From Neisseria weixii (GTDB lineage: Bacteria; Pseudomonadota; Gammaproteobacteria; Burkholderiales; Neisseriaceae), in contig NZ_CP023429.1 of assembly GCF_002327085.1 (NCBI RefSeq), positions 1,364,001 through 1,428,000 of the forward strand: DNA of 64,000 nt, given 5' to 3'. Position numbers and translations under genes: made by a program. Below, piece after piece: positions 49,515 to 59,390 of this stretch (positions within the stretch are counted from its first letter, which is position 1; every line of letters starts with the position of its first letter). The notes under the pieces were generated by a model, which was given only the letters and a program-made list of their open reading frames with translations, had not been told where the DNA came from and did no database searches.

Positions 49515-49863
49515 TTAGCTTAAGTATTTTTTGATATAAGAAAAGCTAGCGTTGTTTACTTTTTCTTTTTTGCTTGAAGACCCATTTTGGGATTTTTGAG
49601 TGTTGTCAAGAATGCCGAAAGGCACGGCAACGCCGCATGGTTCTTGATAATGCTCAACAATCCTAAAACAATCATTTAGGCAAAAAATAAAAGCTGTTTT
49701 GCATAAAAAGTGTAAACAACCCGACAATTTCCTACATCGGAGATGTTTTTCGATGTGTTGAAGGCGTCGGGGTCTAAAAAACTGCTCATGAAAATATCCT
49801 CTAAATTCCTTGGCACGATGTGAGGCAAATTTAGAGGATTTGGGGAAGTTTTGCAAAGGTCTC
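49515..49863 (-). mobile_element. Decayed element with a GAGACC end, containing the dispersed repeat copy 2
   Basis: Reading from 49863 on the minus strand: GAGACCTTTGCAAAACTTCC, a short inverted repeat (CCTCTAAATT/AATTTAGAGG), then ATGAGCAGTTTTTTAGACCC, similar to the start of IS5-family transposases (MSSFF...), after which homology stops and the dispersed ~80 bp repeat follows (49741-49661). The IS1016-like element may have interrupted it. No intact gene. Confidence 0.5.
49661..49741 (-). repeat. Dispersed ~80 bp repeat, copy 2
   Basis: Reverse complement matches 1565-1645 with about six mismatches. See the copy upstream of tilS. Confidence 0.75.
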
Positions 49864-49911
49864 ACAGATTGGAAAAGGCCGTCTGAAACACCAATGTTTC
49901 AGGTGGCTTAT

Positions 49912-50334
49912 TTAATTAATGAAGTTTTTCAACACCAACGAAGCAATGTCGTCCAAACCAAAGCCATCGGCTTCTTGCGGATTGCCGTTTGGCGTGGCGC
50001 TGTCAACTAGGTTTGGTAACACTTGAGCCAACAAATCACTGGCTTGCTGACCGTCCATACCGAATTTTTGTGCCACTTGGCCAATCACATCACTGCCCAA
50101 GGCGCTTTGCAATTCGTTGCCTGAAACCGGCGCATTGTCTTGAGAAGTAGAAACCCAACTACCCAATGTCTCGCCTAAACCACCTTGTTGCAATTGGTTA
50201 ATCAAGTTACCCACACCGCCTTGCTGCTGCACCAAATCCATCGCCATATCAACCAATGGGTTTTGGCTGTTAGCATTGTCATTATTATTTAGGGCTTGGG
50301 TTGCCACATTCAACAAAGTATTCATTAAAGCCAT
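49912..50334 (-). CDS. YidB-like (DUF937) protein
   Basis: A 140 aa, Gln/Asn/Gly-rich protein: MALMNTLLNVATQALNNNDN, DLVQQQGGVGNLINQLQQGG, GETLGSWVSTSQDNAPVSGN, LQSALGSDVIGQVAQKFGMD, ASDLLAQVLPNLVDSATPNG. This pattern is the YidB/DUF937 family, of unknown function. There is no signal peptide. Single gene. Confidence 0.85.
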   Translation of the reverse strand: MALMNTLLNVATQALNNNDNANSQNPLVDMAMDLVQQQGGVGNLINQLQQGGLGETLGSWVSTSQDNAPVSGNELQSALGSDVIGQVAQKFGMDGQQASDLLAQVLPNLVDSATPNGNPQEADGFGLDDIASLVLKNFIN

Positions 50335-50499
50335 GATTTATCCTTTAAATTAAATTTAAATAATGTGTTGTTGTAAAACGGCTTGAGTGTAGCAAACATT
50401 AGCGTGTTTACCTGTTTTCTTAACGAAAATATACGCAGGCCGTCTGAAAAGATGTTGCACAAAGCAATCAGTTTATTTCAGACGGTCTCCAAAGGCTTT

Positions 50500-50967
50500 T
50501 TATTCGTCGTCTTCTGCTTCCCGACCATTAAAATATTCCGCTGCACCACCTTCAAAAAAGCCCTGCAAAATCGCCTGTGCCGCCACTTGATCCAATACTG
50601 ATTTCTGTTTCCGGCCAAATACCTGCGCTTCAACCAGCAAACTTTCAGCATACAGCGACGACATACGCTCATCCACCCAATATACCGGCAAATTAAACCG
50701 CCCATGCAAACGACGGCCGAACTTGCGGCTCAAGCGCGTTAAGTTATGCTCGGTGCCGTCGGTATGCGTGGGCAGGCCGACTGCCAATTGACGCGGCTGC
50801 CATTCTGTTATCAGCTTGGCGATCGATTCAAACTTAGCACCGTTGCTGTTGCCGGTCACGGTGGTCAGCGGATGGCTCATGCCTAATTCGGCATCTCCCT
50901 GTGCCACACCTATGCGCGCTTCACCAAAATCAAACGCCAGCGTAGTGCCTTTGGGTACTTTATGCAT
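50500..50967 (-). CDS. ruvX: RuvX/YqgF-family pre-16S rRNA nuclease
   Basis: A 155 aa RNase H-fold protein: [17 protein letters not shown] (first Asp), [30 protein letters not shown] (DER with Glu) and [17 protein letters not shown] (second Asp). YqgF trims the 5' end of 16S rRNA. It overlaps yqgE by 8 bp, a conserved pair. Confidence 0.94.
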   Translation of the reverse strand: MHKVPKGTTLAFDFGEARIGVAQGDAELGMSHPLTTVTGNSNGAKFESIAKLITEWQPRQLAVGLPTHTDGTEHNLTRLSRKFGRRLHGRFNLPVYWVDERMSSLYAESLLVEAQVFGRKQKSVLDQVAAQAILQGFFEGGAAEYFNGREAEDDE

Positions 50968-51508
50968 GCCCTGCCCCTGTAACTAAACGGTCAGGCTGAA
51001 TGCCGAGCTTTTCAAACACAGCCGCATAGCGGTGTTCATACGGCACGTCAAACAAAATATGCTCATCGGCAGGCACGGTCAGCCATACATTATCGGCCAA
51101 TTCGCGTTCCAACTGCCCTTTGCCCCAGCTTGAATAACCAATGCTCACCAAAGCCTTATCCACCGCACCGGGTTCGGATAAATTCTCGATAATGTCGCGC
51201 GAAGATGTCAGTGCCACGTTATCGGTAACCGCCAGCGTGCTTTGCCAATTACCCAAAGGTGTATGCACCACATAGCCGCGGTCAACCTGAACCGGCCCGC
51301 CCATCATCACACTCTCATGCTGCATACGCAACGGAATATTGCGGTCACTCGCGGCAAAAATCATATCCATTGTAATCGGCGACGGCTTATTGATGATGAT
51401 GCCCAACGCACCTTCTTCATCATGCTCGCAAAGATAAATTACGCTGTCTTGGAAAAACGGATCGTCCATATTGGGCATGGCCACCAAAAAGTAGTTTGCT
51501 AAATTCAT
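50960..51508 (-). CDS. yqgE: YqgE/AlgH family protein (UPF0301)
   Basis: A 182 aa protein: [79 protein letters not shown]. Function unknown; conserved neighbour of ruvX, with which it overlaps. Confidence 0.94.
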   Translation of the reverse strand: MNLANYFLVAMPNMDDPFFQDSVIYLCEHDEEGALGIIINKPSPITMDMIFAASDRNIPLRMQHESVMMGGPVQVDRGYVVHTPLGNWQSTLAVTDNVALTSSRDIIENLSEPGAVDKALVSIGYSSWGKGQLERELADNVWLTVPADEHILFDVPYEHRYAAVFEKLGIQPDRLVTGAGHA

Positions 51509-51524
51509 ATGCTCTCTTGATTAT

Positions 51525-52097
51525 TTAGGATTGCGCCGGCGTCGCCACTTCGACAATACATACACCATACACTTGCTTATTGGCCAAACCGGCGATTTCT
51601 TTTTCATCTGCACGCTGCCCGTCGAAGCAGGAAATCGCGCTCAAAGAGTTTTTCGGCGAACCTTGCACAATTTTATCGCTGTACACCAAATAGGCAAAAG
51701 CCTTACGCTTCGGGTCGTAATAACGGATAATCTGCTGGCTCTTAAACGCCACGCTGGCGCTGCGTTTGAAAACTTGCTTCGGCTTAGCGACTGCTGCTTC
51801 GCTGTAGCGGATGATATTGGCCGACTGCACACAGGATACTGAAGCATCGCTGGCGTCTTCCTCCAAATTCACGGTTTCTTTCAGCCCGCCTTTTTTGGCA
51901 TAGGAAATATAACATGCCACGCCCTGCACATCAGGGTCATCAAACGCTTCCACTTCGATGCGGTCGTTTTTACCCAGCATGTGGAAAACCGTACTGGCCT
52001 TACCGATTTTATCCGAATCACCGCCGCCGCAAGCCGCCAACAATACCGCTGTAACGGCGGCCAATGCCAATTTTTTCAACATCGCTACTTTTTTCAT
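51525..52097 (-). CDS. CreA-family lipoprotein
   Basis: A 190 aa protein with a lipobox: MKKVAMLKKLALAAVTAVLL AAC|GGGDSDK, so it is lipidated and exported. The mature part matches CreA: DRIEVEAFDDPDVQGVACYI, SYAKKGGLKETVNLEEDASD, ASVSCVQ, with two pairs of Cys. CreA's role is unknown. ATG 52097 or the internal ATG 52082 (MLKKLAL) are both possible starts. Confidence 0.85.
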   Translation of the reverse strand: MKKVAMLKKLALAAVTAVLLAACGGGDSDKIGKASTVFHMLGKNDRIEVEAFDDPDVQGVACYISYAKKGGLKETVNLEEDASDASVSCVQSANIIRYSEAAVAKPKQVFKRSASVAFKSQQIIRYYDPKRKAFAYLVYSDKIVQGSPKNSLSAISCFDGQRADEKEIAGLANKQVYGVCIVEVATPAQS

Positions 52098-52240
52098 TGA
52101 TAAAGTTTACAGATACTATATAAGACCGTTTGACAAGATTGCAAGCATTTGTGAAACGCGTTTAAATAAGATTTTCAGACGGCCTGACAATCAGTATAAT
52201 CGTGTTTTGTTGCTTTTAATGACTTTTAAGAAAATACATC

Positions 52241-54076
52241 ATGCGTTACAAACCTCTTTTACTCGCCTTATTGCTCAGTTTTGCCGCACCTTCTTTCGCG
52301 GCCAACGATTCAACCAAAGAAAAAACCACCGCTGCGAAGAAAAACACCCAAACCAAAAAAGCAACCACGTCAAAAGAAGCAGCTAAAACCACGGATAAAA
52401 AAACTGCGTCCAAAGCCAAAGAAAAAGCAGACAAAAAACCTGCTGAAAAAGCCAAAGCCGTTGCTAAAAAAGACGATAAAACCAAAACCGATAGCAAAAA
52501 TGACAACACCAAAACGGCAGACAATAAAAAAGAAGCGCCCAAAGCCAATGAGCAGCCGGTAAAAAAAGCCACAGCCCGAACCCCTAAAGAAAAAGAATCG
52601 GCAAAAGAGAAAGACGGCAACGCCAAACAAACGGCTAAAAAAGCAGCTGCAAAATCGGAAGCCACAGCAAAAAAAGACAATAAAGACAATAAAGACAATA
52701 AAGACAATAAAGACAATAAAAAAGAAACAAGCAAACAGCCAGCCAAGCCAGAAACAGCTAAAAAAGAACCGGTAAAAAAAGCAGCCGCTAAAACAGAAGC
52801 CGCTAAAGCCAATGCGGCCAACGATAAGAAAACCGCCACTGTACCAAGTAAAGACAGCGACGAATTGCGCGCCGCTGTCAGCGCCGCTACCAATGATTTG
52901 GAGGCCAAACAAGCCTTGAGCAAGCGCACCGCCGGTTTCTTAGTCCGCGTAAATGCCGATTTAAAAAAGCTGCAACAAACCCGCAACAATTTATCCAACA
53001 TCAACCGCCAACAACGCGATGCATGGAACAAATTGCAACAATTGGATAAAGAACTGACCCGCCTCAAAGCCGAAGTCGGCAACACACGCGCACAAATTTC
53101 ACGTTTTGTCTCCGGTAATTATAAAAACAGCCAACCGAATGCCGTGGCCTTGTTTTTGAAAAATGCCGAGCCGGGCCAGAAAACGCGTTTTCTGCGTTAT
53201 ACCCGCTACATCAATGCTTCAAACGAAAAGGTGATGGCAGATCTGGCCAAGCAGCAAAAAGAGCTGGCTACGCAAGAGAGCAAAATCAACAATGAATTAA
53301 GCCGTCTGAAACGCCTGCAGGCCAATGCACAAGCTGCGTTAAAAAAACAAGGTGCACAAAATACCCCCGAACAAGTCGAAAGCCGCCGCCAAAATGCCGC
53401 GATGGCCAAAGAGGCGAAAAAATCAGTCACCCAAAAAGACAACGAGCAACGTTTGAACAATCTGATTAAAGATTTGGACAAACAAAAAGCCGAGCAGCGC
53501 AAAAAAGAAGCAGAAGCGCGTAAGAAAGCAGCAGAAGCGCGTTTGGCCGCTACTGAAAAAGCCCGCCAAGCGGCCAAAGCCAAAGAGGAACAAGCCGAGA
53601 AAGAGCGTGCCGCCATGTCGAACCTCACCGACGAAGATCTGAAGCTGCAAGCGCCGAAATCGGGCAGCTTTGTAACCATCAGCAATCCAAACAGCTTCAG
53701 CCGCATGCAAGGCCGTCTGAACAAGCCGGTTAACGGCATGCTCTCAGGTTTGTTCGGACATCAGCGTGAAAGCGGCGAGATTTGGAAAGGCGTTTTCTAC
53801 AGTACGCCACCTGCCGCGGTAAACAGCATTGCTGCGGGTAATGTGGTGTATGCCAGCGAATTGGAAGGCTACGGTAATGTGGTCGTGGTCGATCACGGCG
53901 ACCAATACGTCAGCGTGTATTCAGGCTTGAGCGAAATCGGCGTTGTTAAAGGATACAGTGTGGGCCAAGGCCATAAAATCGGCACCAGCGGCACCCTGCC
54001 AAGCGGTGAAGAAGGCTTGTATTTAGAAATCCGCTACAACGGTCAAAACATGAATCCGCTCTCTTGGATTAATTGA
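52241..54076 (+). CDS. EnvC-like amidase activator with degenerate LytM domain
   Basis: A 611 aa exported protein (signal MRYKPLLLALLLSFAAPSFA|AND). Residues about 25-195 are a Lys/Ala/Thr-rich low-complexity stretch including five KDN units, which E. coli EnvC (419 aa) lacks. Coiled-coil follows (residues 200-470), then a C-terminal M23/LytM domain (GRLNKPVNGMLSGLFGHQRE, GYGNVVVVDHGDQYVSVYSG). The zinc ligands are replaced (IWKGVFYS, YSGL, LYLEIR in place of H.xxxD and H.H), so it should be non-catalytic and act by activating cell-wall amidases at septation. It is upstream of ctpA, 227 bp away. Confidence 0.88.
   Translation: MRYKPLLLALLLSFAAPSFAANDSTKEKTTAAKKNTQTKKATTSKEAAKTTDKKTASKAKEKADKKPAEKAKAVAKKDDKTKTDSKNDNTKTADNKKEAPKANEQPVKKATARTPKEKESAKEKDGNAKQTAKKAAAKSEATAKKDNKDNKDNKDNKDNKKETSKQPAKPETAKKEPVKKAAAKTEAAKANAANDKKTATVPSKDSDELRAAVSAATNDLEAKQALSKRTAGFLVRVNADLKKLQQTRNNLSNINRQQRDAWNKLQQLDKELTRLKAEVGNTRAQISRFVSGNYKNSQPNAVALFLKNAEPGQKTRFLRYTRYINASNEKVMADLAKQQKELATQESKINNELSRLKRLQANAQAALKKQGAQNTPEQVESRRQNAAMAKEAKKSVTQKDNEQRLNNLIKDLDKQKAEQRKKEAEARKKAAEARLAATEKARQAAKAKEEQAEKERAAMSNLTDEDLKLQAPKSGSFVTISNPNSFSRMQGRLNKPVNGMLSGLFGHQRESGEIWKGVFYSTPPAAVNSIAAGNVVYASELEGYGNVVVVDHGDQYVSVYSGLSEIGVVKGYSVGQGHKIGTSGTLPSGEEGLYLEIRYNGQNMNPLSWIN
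52673..52717 (+). repeat. Five tandem copies of a 9 bp unit (AAAGACAAT) in envC
   Basis: Five perfect 9 bp repeats encode (Lys-Asp-Asn)5 in the low-complexity region. Because the unit is a multiple of three, gain or loss keeps the frame. Confidence 0.9.
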
Positions 54077-54303
54077 TGTTCAGACAGCCTTGATATGTTT
54101 TCCAAAGCATATCAAGGCCGTCTGAATATTGATCAACATAACAAAAAGCATGAAACAAACAGTTGCTAGCATTTTTTTACCCTAAAACGGTTGTTTCCTC
54201 AGGCCAAATCGCCTAAAGTTTCATGAACGATGTATTTAGGCCGTCTGAAATCAACTCATCTTTTCAGACTGCCTCATAAAGCACACAAAGAAAGTTAACA
54301 ATA

Positions 54304-55777
54304 ATGTCGAAATCCACTTTGAAAAAAGTTGCACTTTACACCTTAGGTGCATTCAGCGGTGTGGCAATCAGCCTCAGCGTTCAAAGCATTGCCGCCGAAA
54401 AAAGCGCTAAAGACGAATCTTTGCCAGTGAAATCCATCCGCACCATGGCCGAAGTTTACGGCCAAATCAAAGCCAATTATTACCAAGACAAATCCGATGA
54501 AGAACTATTCGAAGGCGCAATGAAAGGCATGGTTGCCGGTCTCGACCCGCATTCCGAATACATGGATAAAAAAGGCTATTCCGACTTGAAAGAAAACACC
54601 AGCGGCGAATTTGGCGGCTTGGGCATGGAAATCGGTCAAGAAGATGGCTTTATCAAAGTGGTTGCCCGATTGAAGATACTCCGGCCGAACGTGCGGGCGT
54701 GAAAAGCGGCGACTTCATCGTCAAAATCGACAATACTTCAACGCGCGGCCTGACCGTCAGCGAAGCCGTGAAAAAAATGCGCGGCAAACCCGGCACTAAA
54801 ATTACTCTGACCCTGTCACGTAAAAATGCCGACAAACCGATTGTGGTGAACCTGACCCGCGCCATCATCAAAGTGAAAAGCGTGCGCCATCACCTGCTTG
54901 AGCCGGGTTACGGCTACATCCGTGTCACCCAGTTCCAAGAGCGCACCATCGCCGGCGTGAAAGATGCCGCAAAAGATTTAACCAAGCAAAACGGCGCCCC
55001 ATTGAAAGGCTTGATTTTAGACCTGCGCGATGATCCCGGGGGGCTGCTTAACGGTGCGGTCGGCGTATCGGCAGCCTTTCTGCCGAATGATGTTAACGTT
55101 GTCAGCACCAAAGGTCGCGACGGCAAAGCCGGTATGGTCTTGAAAGCGACGCCTGAAGATTACATTTTATCCGGCGGCAAAGATCCACTCGACGATCTGC
55201 CTACCGAGCTGAAGACCATTCCGATGACGGTGTTGATTAATTCCGGTTCCGCTTCCGCTTCGGAAATCGTGGCCGGTGCGCTGCAAGACCACAAACGCGC
55301 CGTAGTCGTCGGCACGCAAAGCTTTGGTAAAGGTTCGGTGCAAACCGTGATTCCGTTATCCAACGGCAGCGCAGTCAAACTGACTACTGCTTTATACTAC
55401 ACCCGAATGATCGCTCGATTCAAGCGCAAGGCATTGTGCCTGATGTCGAAGTCAAAGACAAAGACCGCGCCTACGAAAGCCGCGAAGCCGACTTAATCGG
55501 CCATATCGGCAACCCACTCGGCGGCACGGATGTCAACAGCAGCAATGAGATTCCTGAAGTGGCCGAAGAAGCCTTAAAACAAGATGCCAAACCGAAAACC
55601 GACAAGGAAATAGAAGAAGACATCATCGCACGCCGCACGCCGAATCCAGCCAAAGACGATCAATTACGTAAAGCTTTGGATTTGGTAAAAAACCCGACCG
55701 AATGGCAAAAATCGTTAGGTTTGGCTGTGAAAAAACCGGTACCCAAAAAGGACAATAAAAAAGAAGATAAGGAATAA
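54304..55777 (+). CDS. ctpA: C-terminal processing protease CtpA (S41 family), two frameshifts
   Basis: A periplasmic tail-specific protease. Order of parts: signal peptide MSKSTLKKVALYTLGAFSGV, PDZ domain (SGEFGGLGMEIGQEDGFIKV ... RAGVKSGDFIVKIDNTSTRG) and S41 core (LKGLILDLRDDPGGLLNGAV, INSGSASASEIVAGALQDHK with the catalytic Ser, SFGKGSVQTVIPL with Lys). Frames change at CCC 54665-54667 and CCC 55402-55404; a fourth C in each gives VVAPIEDTPAERAG and YYTPNDRSIQAQGIVPDVEV. Joined length 491 aa. It follows envC, as in other Neisseria (recalled). Confidence 0.92.
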
Positions 55778-55877
55778 TTCTTGGTCTGAATTCAAAATCA
55801 AACAGGGCAGAATGTGTTTTCTGCCCTGTTTTTTGTTTATAAAAAAGGCCGTCTGAAACTATCCTTTCCAGACGGCT

Positions 55878-56018
55878 TTGACCTTTGTAAAATCCCGGAT
55901 TTGAGTACAGCTCGACGTTAGAGCGTAAAGAAAGCTCAGACATATCATTGAGATCGGCAAACTTTCGAATAGCGAATAACGAAGCAATGTACCCCAATAG
56001 GAATTTTGCGAAGGTCTC
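55878..56018 (+). repeat. MITE-like element (GAGACC family), copy k
   Basis: About 141 bp, left end degenerate (TTTGACCTTTGTAAAATCCC), right end TTTTGCGAAGGTCTC. The interior has TTTGAGTACAGCTCGACGTTAG, AGACATATCATTGAGATCGGCAAACTTTCG-type family sequence. The left end follows a decayed DUS (CAGACGGCTT). Confidence 0.78.
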
Positions 56019-56038
56019 GATCTTTTAGTATGACTGCC

Positions 56039-57754
56039 TTAATGAGCTTTCAGCACTGCCGCAACTTGAGCCACTACATCATCAACCGCAACGCTTTGCG
56101 ATTCGGCATCACGGCGTTGCGCATATTCTACATTGCCTTCTTTCAGGCCACGGTCGCCAATCACGATACGGTGTGGGATACCCAACAACTCGGAATCGTT
56201 CAGCAATACACCCGCGCGCTCATCACGATCGTCTAGCAACACATCCACCCCCTGGGCTTGCAGTTCGGCATAGATACGGTCGGCCGCTTCACGCACCGCT
56301 TCAGATTTTTTGTAGTTCATCGGCACAATCACCACTTCAAATGGCGCCATTGCCGGCGTCCAAATGATGCCGCGATCATCGTGATTTTGCTCAATCGCCG
56401 CCGCCACCACACGAGTCACACCAATGCCGTAGCAACCCATTTCCATGATCTGCGACTTACCATTATTATCCAAGAAAGACGCATTCAAAGCTTTAGAATA
56501 TTTATCGCGCAATTGGAACACATGACCCACTTCAATACCGCGCGCCAGTTTCAGACGGCCTTGACCGTCCGGACTGGTATCCCCCTCTACCACATTGCGC
56601 AAATCGACAAATTCAGGCTCTGCCGAATCGCGGCCAAAGTTGAAGCCGGTGTAGTGGTAGTCGTCTTCATTGGCACCAATTACCCAATCTGTGCCTTTTT
56701 CAGTGGCGAAATCGGCATAAATCTTGCCCTTGAAGCCAACCGGCCCCAGCGAACCACCATTGGCACCAAATTGCGCCAAAATCGCTTCCGGAGCCGCCAT
56801 ACTCAAAGGCGATTTCACACCGGCCAATTTTTCCGCTTTAATGTCGTTAAACTCATGATCGCCACGTAACAGCAGCAACACGATTTCGCCTTCTTCCTCA
56901 CCTTCAACCACAATCGATTTCAGCGTTTGCTCAATCGGAATATCCAAAAATCCGACCAAGGCCGCAATCGTTTTCACATTCGGCGTATGAACCTTATTTA
57001 ATGTTGCTTGCGCTGCCGCACGCTCGCCGCTCAAAGGCAACGTCGGTGCCAATTCGATATTGGCGGCGTAATCAGACGCATCGCTATAAGCAATTACGTC
57101 TTCACCGCTATCGGCCAACACCTGGAATTCATGCGAACCCGTGCCGCCGATGCTGCCCGTATCCGCCGCCACCGGGCGGAAATCCAAGCCCAAACGGTTA
57201 AATATACGGCAATACGCGTCATACATATCCTGATAAGTCGCCTGCAAAGATTCAAAATCCGCATGAAACGAATAAGCATCTTTCATCACAAACTCACGCG
57301 CACGCATCACGCCGAAACGAGGGCGGATTTCATCACGGAATTTAGTTTGGATATGGTAAAAATTCTTCGGCAATTGCTTGTAGCTGCTGATTTCCTTGCG
57401 CACAATATCTGTAATCACTTCCTCACAAGTCGGCCCCATGCAGAAATCGGCATCTTTACGGTCTTTCAAGCGCAGCAATTCTTTACCGTAAAACTCCCAG
57501 CGGCCGGATTCCTGCCACAATTCAGCAGGCTGCACTACCGGCATCAGCAATTCCACGCTGCCCGCACGATTCATTTCCTCACGCACCACATTTTCCACTT
57601 TGCGCAACACACGCAAGCCCATAGGCATCCACGTGTACAAACCCGACGCCACCGATTTGATCAAACCGGCACGCAGCATTAATTGATGGCTGGCAAGCGA
57701 AGCTTCCGCAGGCGCTTCTTTTAAAGTAGAGATAAAAAATTGACTGGCTTTCAT
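56039..57754 (-). CDS. proS: Prolyl-tRNA synthetase
   Basis: ProS charges tRNA-Pro. The 571 aa bacterial-type enzyme starts [20 protein letters not shown]. Class II motif 1 ([20 protein letters not shown]), motif 2 ([20 protein letters not shown]) and motif 3 ([20 protein letters not shown]) are clear; an INS editing domain (about residues 240-400, with the [20 protein letters not shown] segment) and an anticodon-binding C-terminus follow. Confidence 0.97.
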   Translation of the reverse strand: MKASQFFISTLKEAPAEASLASHQLMLRAGLIKSVASGLYTWMPMGLRVLRKVENVVREEMNRAGSVELLMPVVQPAELWQESGRWEFYGKELLRLKDRKDADFCMGPTCEEVITDIVRKEISSYKQLPKNFYHIQTKFRDEIRPRFGVMRAREFVMKDAYSFHADFESLQATYQDMYDAYCRIFNRLGLDFRPVAADTGSIGGTGSHEFQVLADSGEDVIAYSDASDYAANIELAPTLPLSGERAAAQATLNKVHTPNVKTIAALVGFLDIPIEQTLKSIVVEGEEEGEIVLLLLRGDHEFNDIKAEKLAGVKSPLSMAAPEAILAQFGANGGSLGPVGFKGKIYADFATEKGTDWVIGANEDDYHYTGFNFGRDSAEPEFVDLRNVVEGDTSPDGQGRLKLARGIEVGHVFQLRDKYSKALNASFLDNNGKSQIMEMGCYGIGVTRVVAAAIEQNHDDRGIIWTPAMAPFEVVIVPMNYKKSEAVREAADRIYAELQAQGVDVLLDDRDERAGVLLNDSELLGIPHRIVIGDRGLKEGNVEYAQRRDAESQSVAVDDVVAQVAAVLKAH

Positions 57755-58183
57755 GATGTCTGGTTCGAATGTTCAAAATAAACAGCTATTGTAACGCGAT
57801 TGGCAGAAATTTAATAATTTTTCACCTGTCAACGGAAATTTGTGCACACCTTTGCAGCACTTTGTTTTACTTAAAAATTTTATTTTCACAGGGTCCCAAA
57901 TACCATTAAATATATAACATATTGATTTTATTGAATTTAAATTGATTAAATTTTAAGCAACTTAACAGCATGATTGTCGCTAAAACGTTTTTTTTGTTTA
58001 TTCAAAGTTTACCCACAAGGTTATCCACAAAGTTTGTGTATAGATTTCCACGGTCTTGAAATATAAGCTTTCGTCATAAAAATAGCTTCAAAACCGGAAT
58101 TATACCTATGCTTTTGTCAAGATTTTTCTGAGATAATATGAAATAAAAAACGCCATGTTTTGCAACATGGCGTTTAGAGAATC
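57755..58183. other. AT-rich region with a cluster of DnaA-box-like sites
   Basis: 429 bp between proS and ssrA. It is very AT-rich (57900-57960) and holds a perfect DnaA box TTATCCACA (58021-58029), TTACCCACA (58009-58017), a reverse near-match TGTGTATAG (58035-58043) and TTGTGCACA (57839-57847). No gene is visible. Could be an origin-type locus or a DnaA-titration site; unproven. Confidence 0.4.
58147..58176 (-). terminator. ssrA intrinsic terminator
   Basis: Minus strand AAACGCCATGTT/AACATGGCGTTT stem, GCAA loop, followed by TTTTTATTT. Confidence 0.85.
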
Positions 58184-58546
58184 TGGTGGAGGCGGGGGAA
58201 TTGAACCCCCGTCCGAAAGTCCTCTACAAAGCGTTCTACATACTTAGTCTTGCCTACTTGAAATCTTGCTTCCCTTGCGCCGACAGACAGGCTCTTGGGA
58301 AGCCAGTTACCTTAAATCTTATTTTCCGCCAAGTAACCCGACGGAAAACCAGCCAATGTGAAATGACGTTGCCGTAGGTTTGACCCTACACAGCCCATCG
58401 GCCAACTGCTGCAACGGCTAGCCTTAAGCGGCTAAAGCGTAAGTTTCGTCGTTTGCGACTATTTAGATTCAGTGTTTTACGGGAATCTGAGACCCCGGTA
58501 TGCCCGCATCTGCTTCGCAACCCCCGTCGAAACCAAGATCGCCCCC
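58184..58546 (-). ncRNA. ssrA: tmRNA (ssrA)
   Basis: The 3' end is ...CCCCCGCCTCCACCA (CCA at 58186-58184) and the 5' end GGGGGCGATCTTGGTTTCGAC, pairing as the tRNA-like domain with T-loop sequence GTTCAATTC. The tag reading frame at 58456-58424 encodes ANDETYALAA and stop. Length 363 nt. tmRNA with SmpB rescues stalled ribosomes and tags the product for proteolysis. The promoter and terminator flank it. Confidence 0.97.
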
Positions 58547-58561
58547 AGATAGGAAAGGTTC

Positions 58562-58590
58562 ATTATACGCAGAGTATGCGGTTTTGCCAA
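58562..58590 (-). promoter_or_regulatory. ssrA promoter
   Basis: Minus strand TTGGCA (58590-58585), 17 bp spacer, TATAAT (58567-58562), 16 bp before the mature 5' end; a short precursor would be trimmed by RNase P. Confidence 0.8.
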
Positions 58591-58831
58591 TCTTTATCAG
58601 GCAGTCTGAAACGATTGTTTGTGGCAAGCAGGATAAAAAAGGGCTACACTCTCTCGATTATTCCGCAACACCTACTTAATTTTCAGACGGCCCATTGATA
58701 TCTATTGATATAGATATTTCGTTTCAAATAGAAATCAGACAAACGACAGCAGCTGCCGTGTACACCTAGGCAACGCTATATTATTTCTATCTGAAGCAAA
58801 TATACAAGGCCGTCTGAACAGGATACCCAAC

Positions 58832-59335
58832 ATGTATGATGTCAACACCCACGATGTGCGCCGTTTCTTTGCCCATGTATGGCAACACCGCTTCACACCG
58901 CTGCAACTGGATGGTTTGCAGCAAAAGGCTTTGCGCATCATTGAAGCTCATCCGGAATATGAACATTACTTGGCAGACATCGACAATTATTTAGATAAAA
59001 ACTGGCTGCCGGAAGATGGGGAAAGCAATCCTTTTTTGCACATGTCGCTGCATTTGTCTTTGCAGGAACAAGCGGCCATCGACCAGCCGCCGGGCATTCG
59101 TGTGATACATGCGCAATTGTGCGCGCGTTATCATTATGACTGGGTTCGTGCCGAGCATGAGATGATGGACGCGCTGGCGGAAACCTTGTGGGAAGCGCAA
59201 CGCTATGGCCGCGGTTTGGATGTCAATGCTTACATGACGCGTTTGCGTAAATTGGCCGGATTGGGGCAGGAGGAACACGCACGTTTGAATCCGCACGAAG
59301 TGGGTTTGTCCGATAAACTTAGCGAGCGTGAGTAA
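58832..59335 (+). CDS. DUF1841 family protein
   Basis: A 167 aa protein, MYDVNTHDVRRFFAHVWQHR; blocks FTPLQLDGLQQKALRIIEAH, HPEYEHYLADIDNYL, NPFLHMSLHLSLQEQAAIDQ, QPPGIRVIHAQLCARY and HEMMDALAETLWEAQRYGR match the DUF1841 family of beta/gamma-proteobacteria, of unknown function. No signal or TM segment. A DUS lies just before the ATG. Confidence 0.85.
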   Translation: MYDVNTHDVRRFFAHVWQHRFTPLQLDGLQQKALRIIEAHPEYEHYLADIDNYLDKNWLPEDGESNPFLHMSLHLSLQEQAAIDQPPGIRVIHAQLCARYHYDWVRAEHEMMDALAETLWEAQRYGRGLDVNAYMTRLRKLAGLGQEEHARLNPHEVGLSDKLSERE

Positions 59336-59343
59336 TGGGAATG

Positions 59344-59384
59344 ATGAGGCCGTCTGAAACTTGATTTGCTTTCAGACGGCCTTG
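59344..59384 (+). terminator. DUS-pair terminator between DUF1841 gene and radC
   Basis: GAGGCCGTCTGAAA and TTTCAGACGGCCTTG; serves both convergent genes. Confidence 0.6.
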
Positions 59385-59390
59385 ATGATG

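Noticed and set aside
52246..53085. Hydrophobic antisense frame across envC
   Set aside because: The Leu/Ser/Ala-rich peptide is the reverse reading of Lys/Ala-rich codons, not a real membrane protein.
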